Of a stretch of DNA of 64,000 nt, positions 22,814 through 32,610 are shown one piece after another (the stretch's first letter is position 1; each line of letters begins with the position of its first letter). The translations under genes were made by a program, and so were the position numbers. This DNA is from Posidonia oceanica (taxonomy: Eukaryota; Streptophyta; Magnoliopsida; Alismatales; Posidoniaceae). The DNA is taken from positions 48,494,001 through 48,558,000 of the forward strand of contig JAZBRS010000029.1 in assembly GCA_037176725.1 (NCBI GenBank), given 5' to 3'. The notes under the pieces are model-generated. The model did no database searches and had not been told where the DNA came from. It was given only the letters and a program-made list of their open reading frames with translations.

Positions 22814-23979
22814 TCAGACTATGGCAATTGAACATGTATAAGCGTAAGGGCGTTCTGTTGATGTGGCGGGGACTGTCGGGAGCCCCGGGTTGTCGCAGCC
22901 TGACGGTGCCAACGCATGCTGAGTAGAGGTACTGTCTCAGTGCTGGAGTGAGCCTTTGCGGAGTGGGATGATCAGAGAGAGTGGGGATGACTGGGAAATG
23001 CAAATGCGTGTGATTTGGTATGGTTTGCCCTCAGCATCGGGGTGCTTTGGTGCCTGCTGTACAGAAAGGGGGCGGTCCTTAACTCACCGGACTCTACTCG
23101 GACTCCTGACTTGTTGGTGGCACTCTGGGGAAAGGTATGGGTGATGTTTGGCGGTGGTGTAGAGAGGACGGGCTCCATGCCAAACTCTCAAGGACTTACA
23201 CTCACTCCTAACTCTTTCTTCTCTCTCTTTTTTTAACGTTGGTGTACAGGGCTCTCCTTATTCCCATTTTGGAAGCGAGGAGGACCTGACCCGGGCTTTG
23301 GCTCTTTTCTGGGGTAGGTGAGAGGTGCGGGGTTACCCTGCTTGCCTTTATTCTCTTCTTCTTTTTTTCTTCTTCTCTTTTTTTTTTTTTTGCGGGAATG
23401 GGGCCTTTGTCCCTCTCTCCCTTTTCTTTTCTATCATTCTCCTTTTGTTTTTTTTTTTGTTCCCTTTTCTTTTCCATTTTCCTTTTTTTTGGCTTGCAGG
23501 TTTCCGCTGTCCCCTCCTCCAGGGGAGGTGGGCGTTAGGGTCTTTCGGGTATAGACTTTGGCTTTCTTTTTCTCTTTCTTTTTCGCACATCTAGGCGGGG
23601 ATATGTACTGCTTTCTGACTAACACCTAGCACTCTTCTAGAGGGTGTAAGTCCTTCGGGGTTTGGGCATTTCGCCCGCTCTCATTGAGTGGTGGCTCCCT
23701 CACTAGTCAAGACATCTAAGTAGTATCAGGTGAGGTCGGGAGACTCCTTTCGTAGCAGGCAAGCACCTCTGGTTTTCATCACCGGGCAAGATGCAATGTA
23801 TGAGGAATGTGGAATGTGAACAGGATGAGCAGGGACGCACAGGAGTGCTGCAACGTCAGGAAATGTAGGAAATGGGATGAAGTGAAGTGGGGAGTGGATA
23901 GAGCAAACAGAGATACAAAGGTATGCAAATGGCGAGAACATGACAAATGGGAGGGAGAATCCGCAATGGCTACTCTCGG
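22814..23979 (-). other. Spacer between Gag-Pol and the downstream ORF
   Basis: About 1.17 kb without a credible gene. In sense orientation it contains long purine runs (23340-23500 is almost pure pyrimidine on the plus strand), and its open frames are low-complexity Lys/Glu-rich. A pyrimidine-rich stretch ending in CTACCAG lies just inside the beginning of the next ORF (about 22774-22786) and resembles a plant 3' splice site, so the downstream ORF could be expressed from a spliced RNA. This is inference. Confidence 0.6.
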
Positions 23980-26900
23980 CTACTGATAGTACTTCTTGAG
24001 GTAGCACATGTTGACCGGCTCAGACTGCTCGACCTGGTCCATGTCCTCAAGAGTTACTGCGCCGCCTGAGAAGATTTGCTTAACTACAAAGGGTCCGCGC
24101 CAATTAGGTCGGAATTTGCCTCGACCGTCCGGTAGATGAATGGCACGCAGAACAAGATCTCCAGGCTGGAAGCTTCTGGGCCGGACCTTCTTCAGGAATG
24201 CTCTAGCCATTCGCTTCTGATAACAATGAGCATTGTGCATGGCTTGTAGTCTGTGCTCATCAATCAGGTTCAGTTGGACGCAGCGGTCTTCGACCCATTC
24301 TGCCTCTTCCAACTCTGCTTCTCGCAAGATTCGCAGTGAGGGTATCTCCACCTCCACAGGCAATACAGCTTCCATGCCGTACACCAGTGAGTACGGGGTG
24401 GCTCCTGTCGAGGTCCGGATTGATGTCCTGTACGCCCAAAGTGCGTACGGGAGCTGATCGTGCCAATCCTTGTGGGCTTCTGCCATCTTCTTCATGATCT
24501 TGATGATGTTCTTGTTGGCAGACTCCACTGCTCCATTCATCTGAGGTCGATATGGTGAGGAGCGATGATGCTTGATCCTGAAACTCTGTAGGAACTCCTC
24601 AGTTCTTTTGGCAATGAAGTTCGTGCCATTATCAGAGATGACGGAGTGAGGGACCCCGTACCGGGCAACGATGTTGTTTCTGATGAACTTCTCGGTTGCC
24701 ACTGCGGTGACTGTCCTGTAGGAAGCTGCTTCCACCCACTTAGTGAAGTAGTCTATTGCCACCATGATGAAGCGATGGCCATTTGAAGCGGCGGGGTGTA
24801 TTGCGCCAATGACATCGATCCCCCAGGTGGAGAAAGGCCATGGCGAGGACATGTTGTGCAGCTGATGAGGGGGAGCCTTGATGAAATTGCCATGGATCTG
24901 ACAGTTGTGGCATTTACGCACGAAACGGCAGCAGTCTGCTTCCATGGTCTGCCAGAAATATCCTTGGAGCATGATCTTCTTGGCTAAGAGGACACCGTTC
25001 ATGTGCGGGCCACAGGTCCCTGCATGCACTTGAAGCATTAAGGTGTCAGCCTCAGGTTTGTCCAAGCAGCGTAACAGCATCTGATTGTATGATCTTCTGT
25101 ATAACTGCCCAGCCCCTAGTACATACTTTGACGCCAGACGCGCCAAAGTTCTCTTATCTTCCGCAGTGGTGCCAGACGGGACGCTACCAGACTCCAAGAA
25201 TGCTTTGATGTCATGATACCATGGCTGCTCCACTGTCGGATCCACTTCCTCAATATTCATGCAATGGGCAGGCTCCTCAATGCAGGTGACTGACACATCC
25301 ACCATGCTATTGTCTGGTATGCTGAGCCAAGAAGCCAAGGTCGCTAACGCGTCTGCATACGCATTCTTTGCCCTGTTCATGTATGTGAAATCAATGCTCT
25401 TGAACTCTTCTATTAGCCTCAGCAGATGTTCGTGATATGGCACGAGCTTGGGGTCTTTTGTCTTCCAGTCGCCATTCACCTGAGAGATCACCAACATGGC
25501 ATCACCGTGCACGTGCAACTTCTGCGCTTTGTGCTCGAGGGCGACTTTCAAACCCAAGATGCATGCCTCGTATTCTGCTTCGTTGTTCGTGCATGCGAAA
25601 GTCAGCTTCCTCGCAAAGGGAATCATCTGTCCATGTGGCGTGGTCAGTACTGCACCTATGCCTCGACCCTTTTTATTGACGGCGCCGTCGAAGTACAACC
25701 GCCACTGCTCTTGCTCTTCAGGGTCCCTCTCTTCTGAGTCCTCCGTCGCAAAAAGAATGTCCTCGTCAGGGAACTGCGTCTGGAGGGGTTGATATTCAGG
25801 CAGAGGGAAATCCGCGAGGTGGTCCGCCATAGCCTGGCCCTTCATAGACCTCCGTGTGACAAAAGTGATGTCATATTGGGACAACAACACCTGCCACTTG
25901 ACACATCTACCCACCAGAGCCGGCTTTTGGAAGAGGAACTTGATGGGATCATGCCGGCACAACAGCTGAACTGGATACGCCATCATGTAGTGCCTCAGTT
26001 TCTGTGCGGCCCAGACAAGGGATAAACAGGTTTTCTCCATCACAGTGTACCTGGCTTCACATTCATTGAACTTTTTGCTCAGGTAGTAAATGGCGCGCTC
26101 TTTCCTGCCAGACTCGTCGTGTTGGCCCAGGACGGCACCCATGGAATGCTGTGTGGTTGACAGATAGAGGAGCAGAGGTCTTCCTGGTGTGGGAGGGACC
26201 AAGACAGGGGGTTTGACCAGTAGCTGCTTGATCTTCTCAAATGCGGCTTGACATTCTTCATTCCAGTCGATTTGTGCATTCTTCCTCAGGAGTTTGAAGA
26301 TGGGCTCGCAGATGGGCGTGAGCTGTGCAATGAAGCGGCTGATGTACTGTAAACGCCCCAGCAGGCCTCGAACCTCCTTCTCGGTTCTAGGGGGTGGCAT
26401 CTCCACGATGGCTTTAGCTTTCATCGGGTCTACTTCAATCCCCCTTTGGCTAACAATGTAGCCGAGCAGTTTGCCAGATGAAACCCCGAATACGCATTTG
26501 TTGGGGTTAAGTCTCAGTCTGTACTTCCTCAGACGGTCAAAGAGCTTCTTTAGGCAACTAAGGTGATCCTCAGGCTCCTTGGTCTTCGCGATCATGTCAT
26601 CCACATAGACCTCCACTTCTTGGTGCATGAGGTCGTGGAAAAGTGTGGTCATGGCCCTCTGATATGTTGCGCCAGCATTCTTCAACCCAAACGGCATAAC
26701 CTGATAACAGAAGACCCCCCAGGGGGTGATGAACGAAGTTTTTTCCATGTCTTCTTCTGCCATCTTGATCTGATTATAACCGGAGAAGCCATCCATAAAG
26801 GACAGCATCTTGTGGCCTGCGGTATTGTCGACTAGGACGTCAATGTGAGGCAATGGGAAGTCGTCCTTGGGACTCGCCTTGTTCAGGTCCCTGTAGTCAA

Positions 26901-29900
26901 TACATACCCGGATTCGGCCGTCCTTCTTGGGCACTGGCACGATGTTTGCAAGCCACTCAGGGTAAAGGACGACCTTTAAAAAGTTGACATCAAGCTGCTT
27001 CATTATTTCTTCCTTGATCATGAGCAGCCACTGTGGTCGCCATCTTCTTAGTTTCTGCTTTACTGGCTTGGCCTCTGGCTTCAAGGGCAAGTTATGAACC
27101 ACTATTTCGACATCCAGGCCGACCATGTCTTCATAAGTCCAGGCGAAGACATCCGCATACTCCCTCAGGAATGCGATGAATTCTATCCTGACTTGTGGTG
27201 ATAGCAGGGCGCTGATGCGAACTTCTTTGGTTTCTTCGGCTGTGCCGAGGTTAATAGTTTCTGTTTCTTCCTCAACATGCAGATTGGGACCTTCTGGGTC
27301 GTCGTCATAGGGCCGGAACTCAGGCGAGGGATCACCATTCTCATCTTCGCCTGTATTATCTTCCTCTCCGTATGCGACAAGTTCCGAGAGAATCTCCTTT
27401 TCGAAAGTGGGGTTTGTCACATCGAATGAGTGTAGGAGTTCTGCCCCTTGGCCCTGGTGACGTCTCAGGATGGTCACGCCCACCCGGGTGTTTCTGAATC
27501 TTCGGTGTGCGACCTCTGCTCTGGTGGCTTCTGCTGTCTGCTCTACTGCATGTTCTGCTGACACTACTGAAGGCCCTACTGACTTTGTGACTGATGCTGC
27601 TGGCGATTCTGCCACTGAAACTTCTGACAACTCTGTCACTGACTCTGCTCTTTGCTCTGTTACTGCTGCTGTGCAACCCGCTGGTGTCTCTTCTTCTGAG
27701 TCTGCCAATGTACTGGTGGAAGGCATATGCTGTACAAGCCATCTGGACCCGCCCTCGGCTTGAAGAGTAATGAGCTCGTCGGGTCTGAGAGAGTCCGACA
27801 TCATTGAACTTCCTTCCAAAGCCATGATGGAGGTGGAGTCCTCTCGCAGAGGAGGATCCGTAACTACGGCCTTTCCTTTCCTTTCTGCGGCTTGGTGTCG
27901 TGCCAAGTCTTCTACTATGGATTCGAGCTGTTCTTGGTAAAGCAGCTCTAGATCCGACATCCATGAATCGACTTGGGCTTCTACTGCCCCTTCCTCTTCC
28001 TCATCTGGGGGTGAATCGACATAGTAGGCGCCGAGGGCCTGAGGCACTGGCTCGGCTGCGAGATGGATTGCTGTCTCTGATACTTGCATCCTCTGACTCA
28101 CGGGCGCGCCTGATTGCGACTGTCCCGGCAAGGGAGACCCTGATGGTCTAGTCAGAGGGATTGCAGATGGATATGCTGCCAGAGTGACTGCTGCTGTTCG
28201 AGGATGAGCGGAGGTGCTCTCCTGAAGGCCCGAAGGCCGGGAGACCGCGTTGCTCAGCTGGTTCTCCGTGACTGATGATGATGATGAGAGCGCGGCCTCC
28301 GATGTCATAGGATCTGGCCATGAAAGTTGCCGTTCTGCGGCAAGGGGAAGTGTGACTGACTGAACTGGCTGTATTGCCTGTGGTGTGTCCTCTGAAAAGG
28401 GCCGGGCTGTGCTGCTGACTGAACTCAGCGACTGACCTTTCTGCGAAGGTGGTAGTTGCACCGATGCGACAAGGGTTGCATGCGGACTGACTGACTGTGC
28501 TTGAGCTGGTGCTGGTATTGCTGATATGGCTGCAGGAGAATCAGAGACTGCCAAATCTGCCAAGGGTTCTGCCAAGACTGCTGCCTCATGATCTGTGGAA
28601 GGAGTGGCCAGATAAACCGACTGGTGTGCTGTTGGGCTCGGCTGGCTTTCACTGCAAGTCTGGACTGCCCCTGTTGTGCCCGACTGTTCCTCGTCCGAGT
28701 AATAGTCCTCAACGCAGACCCAGTCCTCCTCCGGTGGCGGAGGGCTTTGACACGGCTCCGACGGCACTGCGACTTGAACTGCGCTTGAGTCCAGGATACC
28801 TGCGCTCGTGAAGTTGGCCAAGCTCCGAGGTATGACCATTCTCTGATTCTTTGCTTGCGGGCGCTTGCCTTTGTCGGAGTGAGGGTCGTAACCTAGACCC
28901 TCGTTGTCCCTTCGTTCTTCCGCCAGGATTGGTTCAGCGATTCCTTGGCCATGTCGCCCGAGCGGTGTCCCTTTGACGTAGCCCCATCTGTGACAAACGT
29001 TCTCGACCATCCGAAAGGGGTTGTTGTGAACGGCCAAGGAGTTGACACGTTCAAGATCTGGTAAAAAGTTAACCGGCTCGCACCGATTAACGCGATACAA
29101 AGCGTTCGAAAGATCAGGGTCAAAGGGGACAGTCCGCGACGAGATAGAGGAAACTGCCTCGATCCGCTCCTTCTCAAAGTTCTCCGCCATGACAACGATG
29201 ACATCGTCGCCTCGGCGGAACTTGATCATGCGATGGAGGGTCGAGGGGATAACCTGATGCTTGTGGAGCCAAGGGCGCCCAAGCAGAAGGTTGAAGTTCG
29301 GTTCCAAGTCGACGACGTAGAATTCCACATCGAATGTGACCGGGCCAATGATAAGAGGGATAACCAAAATCCCTAGAGCGTCATGGTGAGTATTATCAAA
29401 AGCTGTCATTCCCTTTACAGCTGGAGTAATGTCCTCGGCCTTGAATCCGAGCTTGGTTGCTGTTCGCAAGGGACAGACGTTAAGGCCCGACCCGTTATCA
29501 ACCAGTGCAAGGGGAATGCGAAAGTTCTTGAATTGTACCGTGACGAACAAGGGTTGATTGTGATTAATCCCTGCCGGGGGCAGCTCATCACTCGTGAAAG
29601 TGATGACCTGGGGCTCCGTGATCATTCCGACCATGCTTTCCAAGGCAGCAGGTTCCATGGCTTGGGACACACGGGCGGCTTGGAACACGCGAAGGAAAGC
29701 TTCGCGATGCTCAGCCGAGGTGTGTATCAGGTCCCAGATGGATATGTCGGCTTTAACTTTCTTGAGCTGGGACGTGATATCGGCTTTAGGCTGGCATTTC
29801 TTGGTAGTAGGTGGTGCAGTTGTGGGGACAGGTTCAGCTACGGTGGGCTCAAGAGGTTGGCCTGAAGGTAGTGGGACTGTAGGCTGGGCTAAGGGTAATG

Positions 29901-32610
29901 GTATTGCAGGTCGTGGATGACTAGGTCTGGTTACTGGTGCAGGAGGTCTGTAGACCCTCCCCGATCGCGTCACTTCCTCACACATTTCTGTGGCGTAGCT
30001 GTAGGGTACGCGATGGGTATCCCGGGTTAGGTTAATAACCACGGGAGCGCGTGCGGCGAGCACGAGAGGGGCTACAGGCTGAGGAGGGCATGGGTAGGTG
30101 GGTAGTTGGGAAGGCAAGCTAGGTGGGGACTGAGGTCTTGCTAGTAGGTGCACGGGAAGCTCTGGCTGAGGTCTGACTAGGAGATGTACTGGGGCTTGGG
30201 CCCGGGAAAGCATGGCGGCTGATGCAGGAGAACGCTCCGGCCTGACGCGCGGTCGGATCATATGGACGCCCGACTCGGAACCGGCGATAGCTGCAAGGTA
30301 GAGAGAGACTGGGAAGGGAGTAGAAATATCATGGATAAGCTCGGAAGGGTCTACCACTGATGCGAGAGACTCAGAAGGAAACAAAGAGTGAATTCCTGAG
30401 GTCCCTGCGCCTCCTGAATAGGAGTGCTCCGGCAGGGGTCGGCGGACAACATTGGCTGGAGTAGATGCTGATGCAGGTGCATGAGATGGTGCAGAAGTGG
30501 ACGCCTCGTGCGTGTCGATCACAATCGTTCCCGATTCGATCAAGTCCTGGATGGCATTCCGGAGAGTGAAACAACTATCAGTCGAATGCCCGACGCTTCG
30601 ATGAAAGTCGCAGAAAAGATTCGCCTTAAACCAATGCGGTAGTGGGTTTGGTGGCGGGCGAACCTCCGGAAATCGCAGGAGCGACGCAACCTTCGGGAGG
30701 ACGGTACTGAGCGGTTCCACCAGTGGGGCGAACTTCCGCTTCTCCATGGGTGGCCGTCTCGGCCTCGGGAATTGTCCTTGCTGAACCGGTGCGGCAGGAT
30801 AGACCGGTCGAGCGGTGGTAGTGATTTGTGGTGTAGGATGTGCCCTAGGTGCAGGTGCGTAATAGATCTGAGGAGGGGCAGGCCGGGACGCCAGACGGAC
30901 GGGCGCAGCGGGGGAGTCGACGTATGCGACAACAGGCTTCGGCGGATCCTTCCTCTTGGGACGATTGTTGTTGAGACTGCTGTTGTTGTTGATGGCGCTG
31001 CTGCTACTACCGTCGTTGCTGGCGAGGGCCTGCCTGGCAAGCACAGAGAGTGCGGGGAAGTTGCCACTCCGCAACGAACTCTCTACGCGAGTGCCAGCTC
31101 GGATCAAAGCAGTGAAGGTTGTGACGGGTTGGATGCTAAGCAGAGCTCCGGTGGACGGCTGTGCCCCTTTTATAATGATCTCAATAGACTCCTCGTCGGA
31201 GGGCCTATCTCGAACTTGCGAGGCAAGGGCACGCCAGCGGCCGACGTACTCCCCGAACGGCTCGCCCGGATTCTGCTTGGTTGCGATCAAGTCCGCGCGC
31301 TTTGGGACCAGATCGAGGTTGAAGGAGTACTGTTCCAAGAACGCCTGGCTTAGGTCGTTCCAAGTCTTGATCGTAGCCATGTCAAGCGAGGTGAACCACT
31401 TGAGGGCCGGACCAGACAAACTTTTCTGGAACAAGCGGATCAGCAACCTCTCGTCCGCCTGGAGTTGGGCGAGATCACCGCAATACGCCTTCAGATGGGC
31501 TATGGGGCAGCCCCTACCATCATACTTCTCGAAGTCCGGTATTTTGAACTTCGGGGGGAGTACCGCCTCTGGGAAACAGCAGAGGTCTCGGAACTGGTAG
31601 GTCTGGTGGTCCGTGCCCTGTACTAGACGCAGTGCTTTCTCCAGAACATCCATCCTATTGTTGATGGGGTCTGGAATAGCTGCTACAGGAGACGGGGCAG
31701 CAGGGGCAGGGACCACGTATGCCGAATGGGTCGCACCGAGGTGCTCCTCCGGATCCACCATCACATCGCCTGGTGACGCAAGGTGATGGCCGGCATACCC
31801 GTGCTGTGGTGGAGTGCAAGGAGGGATGCATGTGGAATTCTGAGCCTGATGCAAAGGGGGAGGATAAACGGTATGCTGTGCGGTGGGTGCAGGATGCTGG
31901 AGCATCAGCGGCCGTACCGGGGCGATGCCAGGGGACGGGCCTGCGAGATACTGTGCTCCCACCAATCCGAATGACTGGCCACCAGGTGGCGGAGGTGCAT
32001 GCTGTGTGAGGTGTGGTGCTGATGCAAGAGGCGGAACACGTGCCCCCATCGTCGGAACCGTGAGCAGTTGGGACGATGGTCTAGGCGGAAGTGCAGAGTG
32101 CAATGCAAGATGTGCGGGAGCAGGCCGCACAGGAACCTCAGGAACAACAGGAGGGGAAGGAGGGCGGACTGATAGAGCTATACCCTGCAGCCGCTGGATA
32201 GTGTCCATCAGTTGCTGGTACTGCTCTTCAGGTGTCCCGTCAGTGGGAACACTGAATTGCAGTGCCGGCGAGGAACCAGAACCAAGAGATCCGGACTGTC
32301 CGGGAGACTGGAATCCTAAGGCGTGAGTCGTCGCAGCAGAAGGGTCAAAAGTGACAAAACCCTGAGAAGGTGGGGTCAGTGGTGCCTCCAGAACGCGTGA
32401 AGTGGTCATCAAGATGGACTCGGCGACCGGATCAGGAGGAACGGGCGTCTGCCACTGTCCCACAGCAAACTGGGGTGCCCCAGACGACAGAGGGGAAAAG
32501 CCTGGCGTCACAGAGGGCACAGGGGGGTTAGAAACGGGAACCGGAGGGGCCGGAGCGGGAACCACCTCCGAGGCAAGGGTGAGGGGGGTCTCGACAGTGC
32601 GCTGGGCCAT
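23980..32610 (-). CDS. Gag-Pol polyprotein of the Tat/Ogre-like element (2876 aa)
   Basis: This single frame encodes particle protein and all replication enzymes. The start is the ATG at 32610 (context GCAATGGCC); the frame is open further upstream but has no ATG. Visible domains, numbered from that Met: Pro-rich N-terminus 1-320; Gag capsid-like region about 348-513; zinc knuckle CX2HX4HX4C (C667, H670, H675, C680); aspartic protease with DNG at D1038 and LLGRP near 1110; G-patch-like glycines 1210-1240; Ser/Pro/Ala-rich linker about 1253-1793; reverse transcriptase about 1838-2053 with YVDD at 2002-2005; first RNase H about 2133-2268, whose first catalytic Asp is Ser2151; second, archaeal-type RNase H about 2301-2425 with D2308, E2346, D2370, D2420; integrase with H2529, H2536, C2567, C2570, then D2599, D2660, E2696 (35-residue spacing) and a GPF motif at 2839. 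No chromodomain, stop or frameshift. Processing is presumably by the encoded protease. Confidence 0.96.
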   Translation of the reverse strand: MAQRTVETPLTLASEVVPAPAPPVPVSNPPVPSVTPGFSPLSSGAPQFAVGQWQTPVPPDPVAESILMTTSRVLEAPLTPPSQGFVTFDPSAATTHALGFQSPGQSGSLGSGSSPALQFSVPTDGTPEEQYQQLMDTIQRLQGIALSVRPPSPPVVPEVPVRPAPAHLALHSALPPRPSSQLLTVPTMGARVPPLASAPHLTQHAPPPPGGQSFGLVGAQYLAGPSPGIAPVRPLMLQHPAPTAQHTVYPPPLHQAQNSTCIPPCTPPQHGYAGHHLASPGDVMVDPEEHLGATHSAYVVPAPAAPSPVAAIPDPINNRMDVLEKALRLVQGTDHQTYQFRDLCCFPEAVLPPKFKIPDFEKYDGRGCPIAHLKAYCGDLAQLQADERLLIRLFQKSLSGPALKWFTSLDMATIKTWNDLSQAFLEQYSFNLDLVPKRADLIATKQNPGEPFGEYVGRWRALASQVRDRPSDEESIEIIIKGAQPSTGALLSIQPVTTFTALIRAGTRVESSLRSGNFPALSVLARQALASNDGSSSSAINNNSSLNNNRPKRKDPPKPVVAYVDSPAAPVRLASRPAPPQIYYAPAPRAHPTPQITTTARPVYPAAPVQQGQFPRPRRPPMEKRKFAPLVEPLSTVLPKVASLLRFPEVRPPPNPLPHWFKANLFCDFHRSVGHSTDSCFTLRNAIQDLIESGTIVIDTHEASTSAPSHAPASASTPANVVRRPLPEHSYSGGAGTSGIHSLFPSESLASVVDPSELIHDISTPFPVSLYLAAIAGSESGVHMIRPRVRPERSPASAAMLSRAQAPVHLLVRPQPELPVHLLARPQSPPSLPSQLPTYPCPPQPVAPLVLAARAPVVINLTRDTHRVPYSYATEMCEEVTRSGRVYRPPAPVTRPSHPRPAIPLPLAQPTVPLPSGQPLEPTVAEPVPTTAPPTTKKCQPKADITSQLKKVKADISIWDLIHTSAEHREAFLRVFQAARVSQAMEPAALESMVGMITEPQVITFTSDELPPAGINHNQPLFVTVQFKNFRIPLALVDNGSGLNVCPLRTATKLGFKAEDITPAVKGMTAFDNTHHDALGILVIPLIIGPVTFDVEFYVVDLEPNFNLLLGRPWLHKHQVIPSTLHRMIKFRRGDDVIVVMAENFEKERIEAVSSISSRTVPFDPDLSNALYRVNRCEPVNFLPDLERVNSLAVHNNPFRMVENVCHRWGYVKGTPLGRHGQGIAEPILAEERRDNEGLGYDPHSDKGKRPQAKNQRMVIPRSLANFTSAGILDSSAVQVAVPSEPCQSPPPPEEDWVCVEDYYSDEEQSGTTGAVQTCSESQPSPTAHQSVYLATPSTDHEAAVLAEPLADLAVSDSPAAISAIPAPAQAQSVSPHATLVASVQLPPSQKGQSLSSVSSTARPFSEDTPQAIQPVQSVTLPLAAERQLSWPDPMTSEAALSSSSSVTENQLSNAVSRPSGLQESTSAHPRTAAVTLAAYPSAIPLTRPSGSPLPGQSQSGAPVSQRMQVSETAIHLAAEPVPQALGAYYVDSPPDEEEEGAVEAQVDSWMSDLELLYQEQLESIVEDLARHQAAERKGKAVVTDPPLREDSTSIMALEGSSMMSDSLRPDELITLQAEGGSRWLVQHMPSTSTLADSEEETPAGCTAAVTEQRAESVTELSEVSVAESPAASVTKSVGPSVVSAEHAVEQTAEATRAEVAHRRFRNTRVGVTILRRHQGQGAELLHSFDVTNPTFEKEILSELVAYGEEDNTGEDENGDPSPEFRPYDDDPEGPNLHVEEETETINLGTAEETKEVRISALLSPQVRIEFIAFLREYADVFAWTYEDMVGLDVEIVVHNLPLKPEAKPVKQKLRRWRPQWLLMIKEEIMKQLDVNFLKVVLYPEWLANIVPVPKKDGRIRVCIDYRDLNKASPKDDFPLPHIDVLVDNTAGHKMLSFMDGFSGYNQIKMAEEDMEKTSFITPWGVFCYQVMPFGLKNAGATYQRAMTTLFHDLMHQEVEVYVDDMIAKTKEPEDHLSCLKKLFDRLRKYRLRLNPNKCVFGVSSGKLLGYIVSQRGIEVDPMKAKAIVEMPPPRTEKEVRGLLGRLQYISRFIAQLTPICEPIFKLLRKNAQIDWNEECQAAFEKIKQLLVKPPVLVPPTPGRPLLLYLSTTQHSMGAVLGQHDESGRKERAIYYLSKKFNECEARYTVMEKTCLSLVWAAQKLRHYMMAYPVQLLCRHDPIKFLFQKPALVGRCVKWQVLLSQYDITFVTRRSMKGQAMADHLADFPLPEYQPLQTQFPDEDILFATEDSEERDPEEQEQWRLYFDGAVNKKGRGIGAVLTTPHGQMIPFARKLTFACTNNEAEYEACILGLKVALEHKAQKLHVHGDAMLVISQVNGDWKTKDPKLVPYHEHLLRLIEEFKSIDFTYMNRAKNAYADALATLASWLSIPDNSMVDVSVTCIEEPAHCMNIEEVDPTVEQPWYHDIKAFLESGSVPSGTTAEDKRTLARLASKYVLGAGQLYRRSYNQMLLRCLDKPEADTLMLQVHAGTCGPHMNGVLLAKKIMLQGYFWQTMEADCCRFVRKCHNCQIHGNFIKAPPHQLHNMSSPWPFSTWGIDVIGAIHPAASNGHRFIMVAIDYFTKWVEAASYRTVTAVATEKFIRNNIVARYGVPHSVISDNGTNFIAKRTEEFLQSFRIKHHRSSPYRPQMNGAVESANKNIIKIMKKMAEAHKDWHDQLPYALWAYRTSIRTSTGATPYSLVYGMEAVLPVEVEIPSLRILREAELEEAEWVEDRCVQLNLIDEHRLQAMHNAHCYQKRMARAFLKKVRPRSFQPGDLVLRAIHLPDGRGKFRPNWRGPFVVKQIFSGGAVTLEDMDQVEQSEPVNMCYLKKYYQ

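Noticed and set aside
30956..31600. Plus-strand frames of 100-214 aa opposite Gag-Pol (for example 30956-31600 and 31883-32326)
   Set aside because: They are antisense shadows of the GC- and Pro-rich Gag coding region, without recognisable domains.
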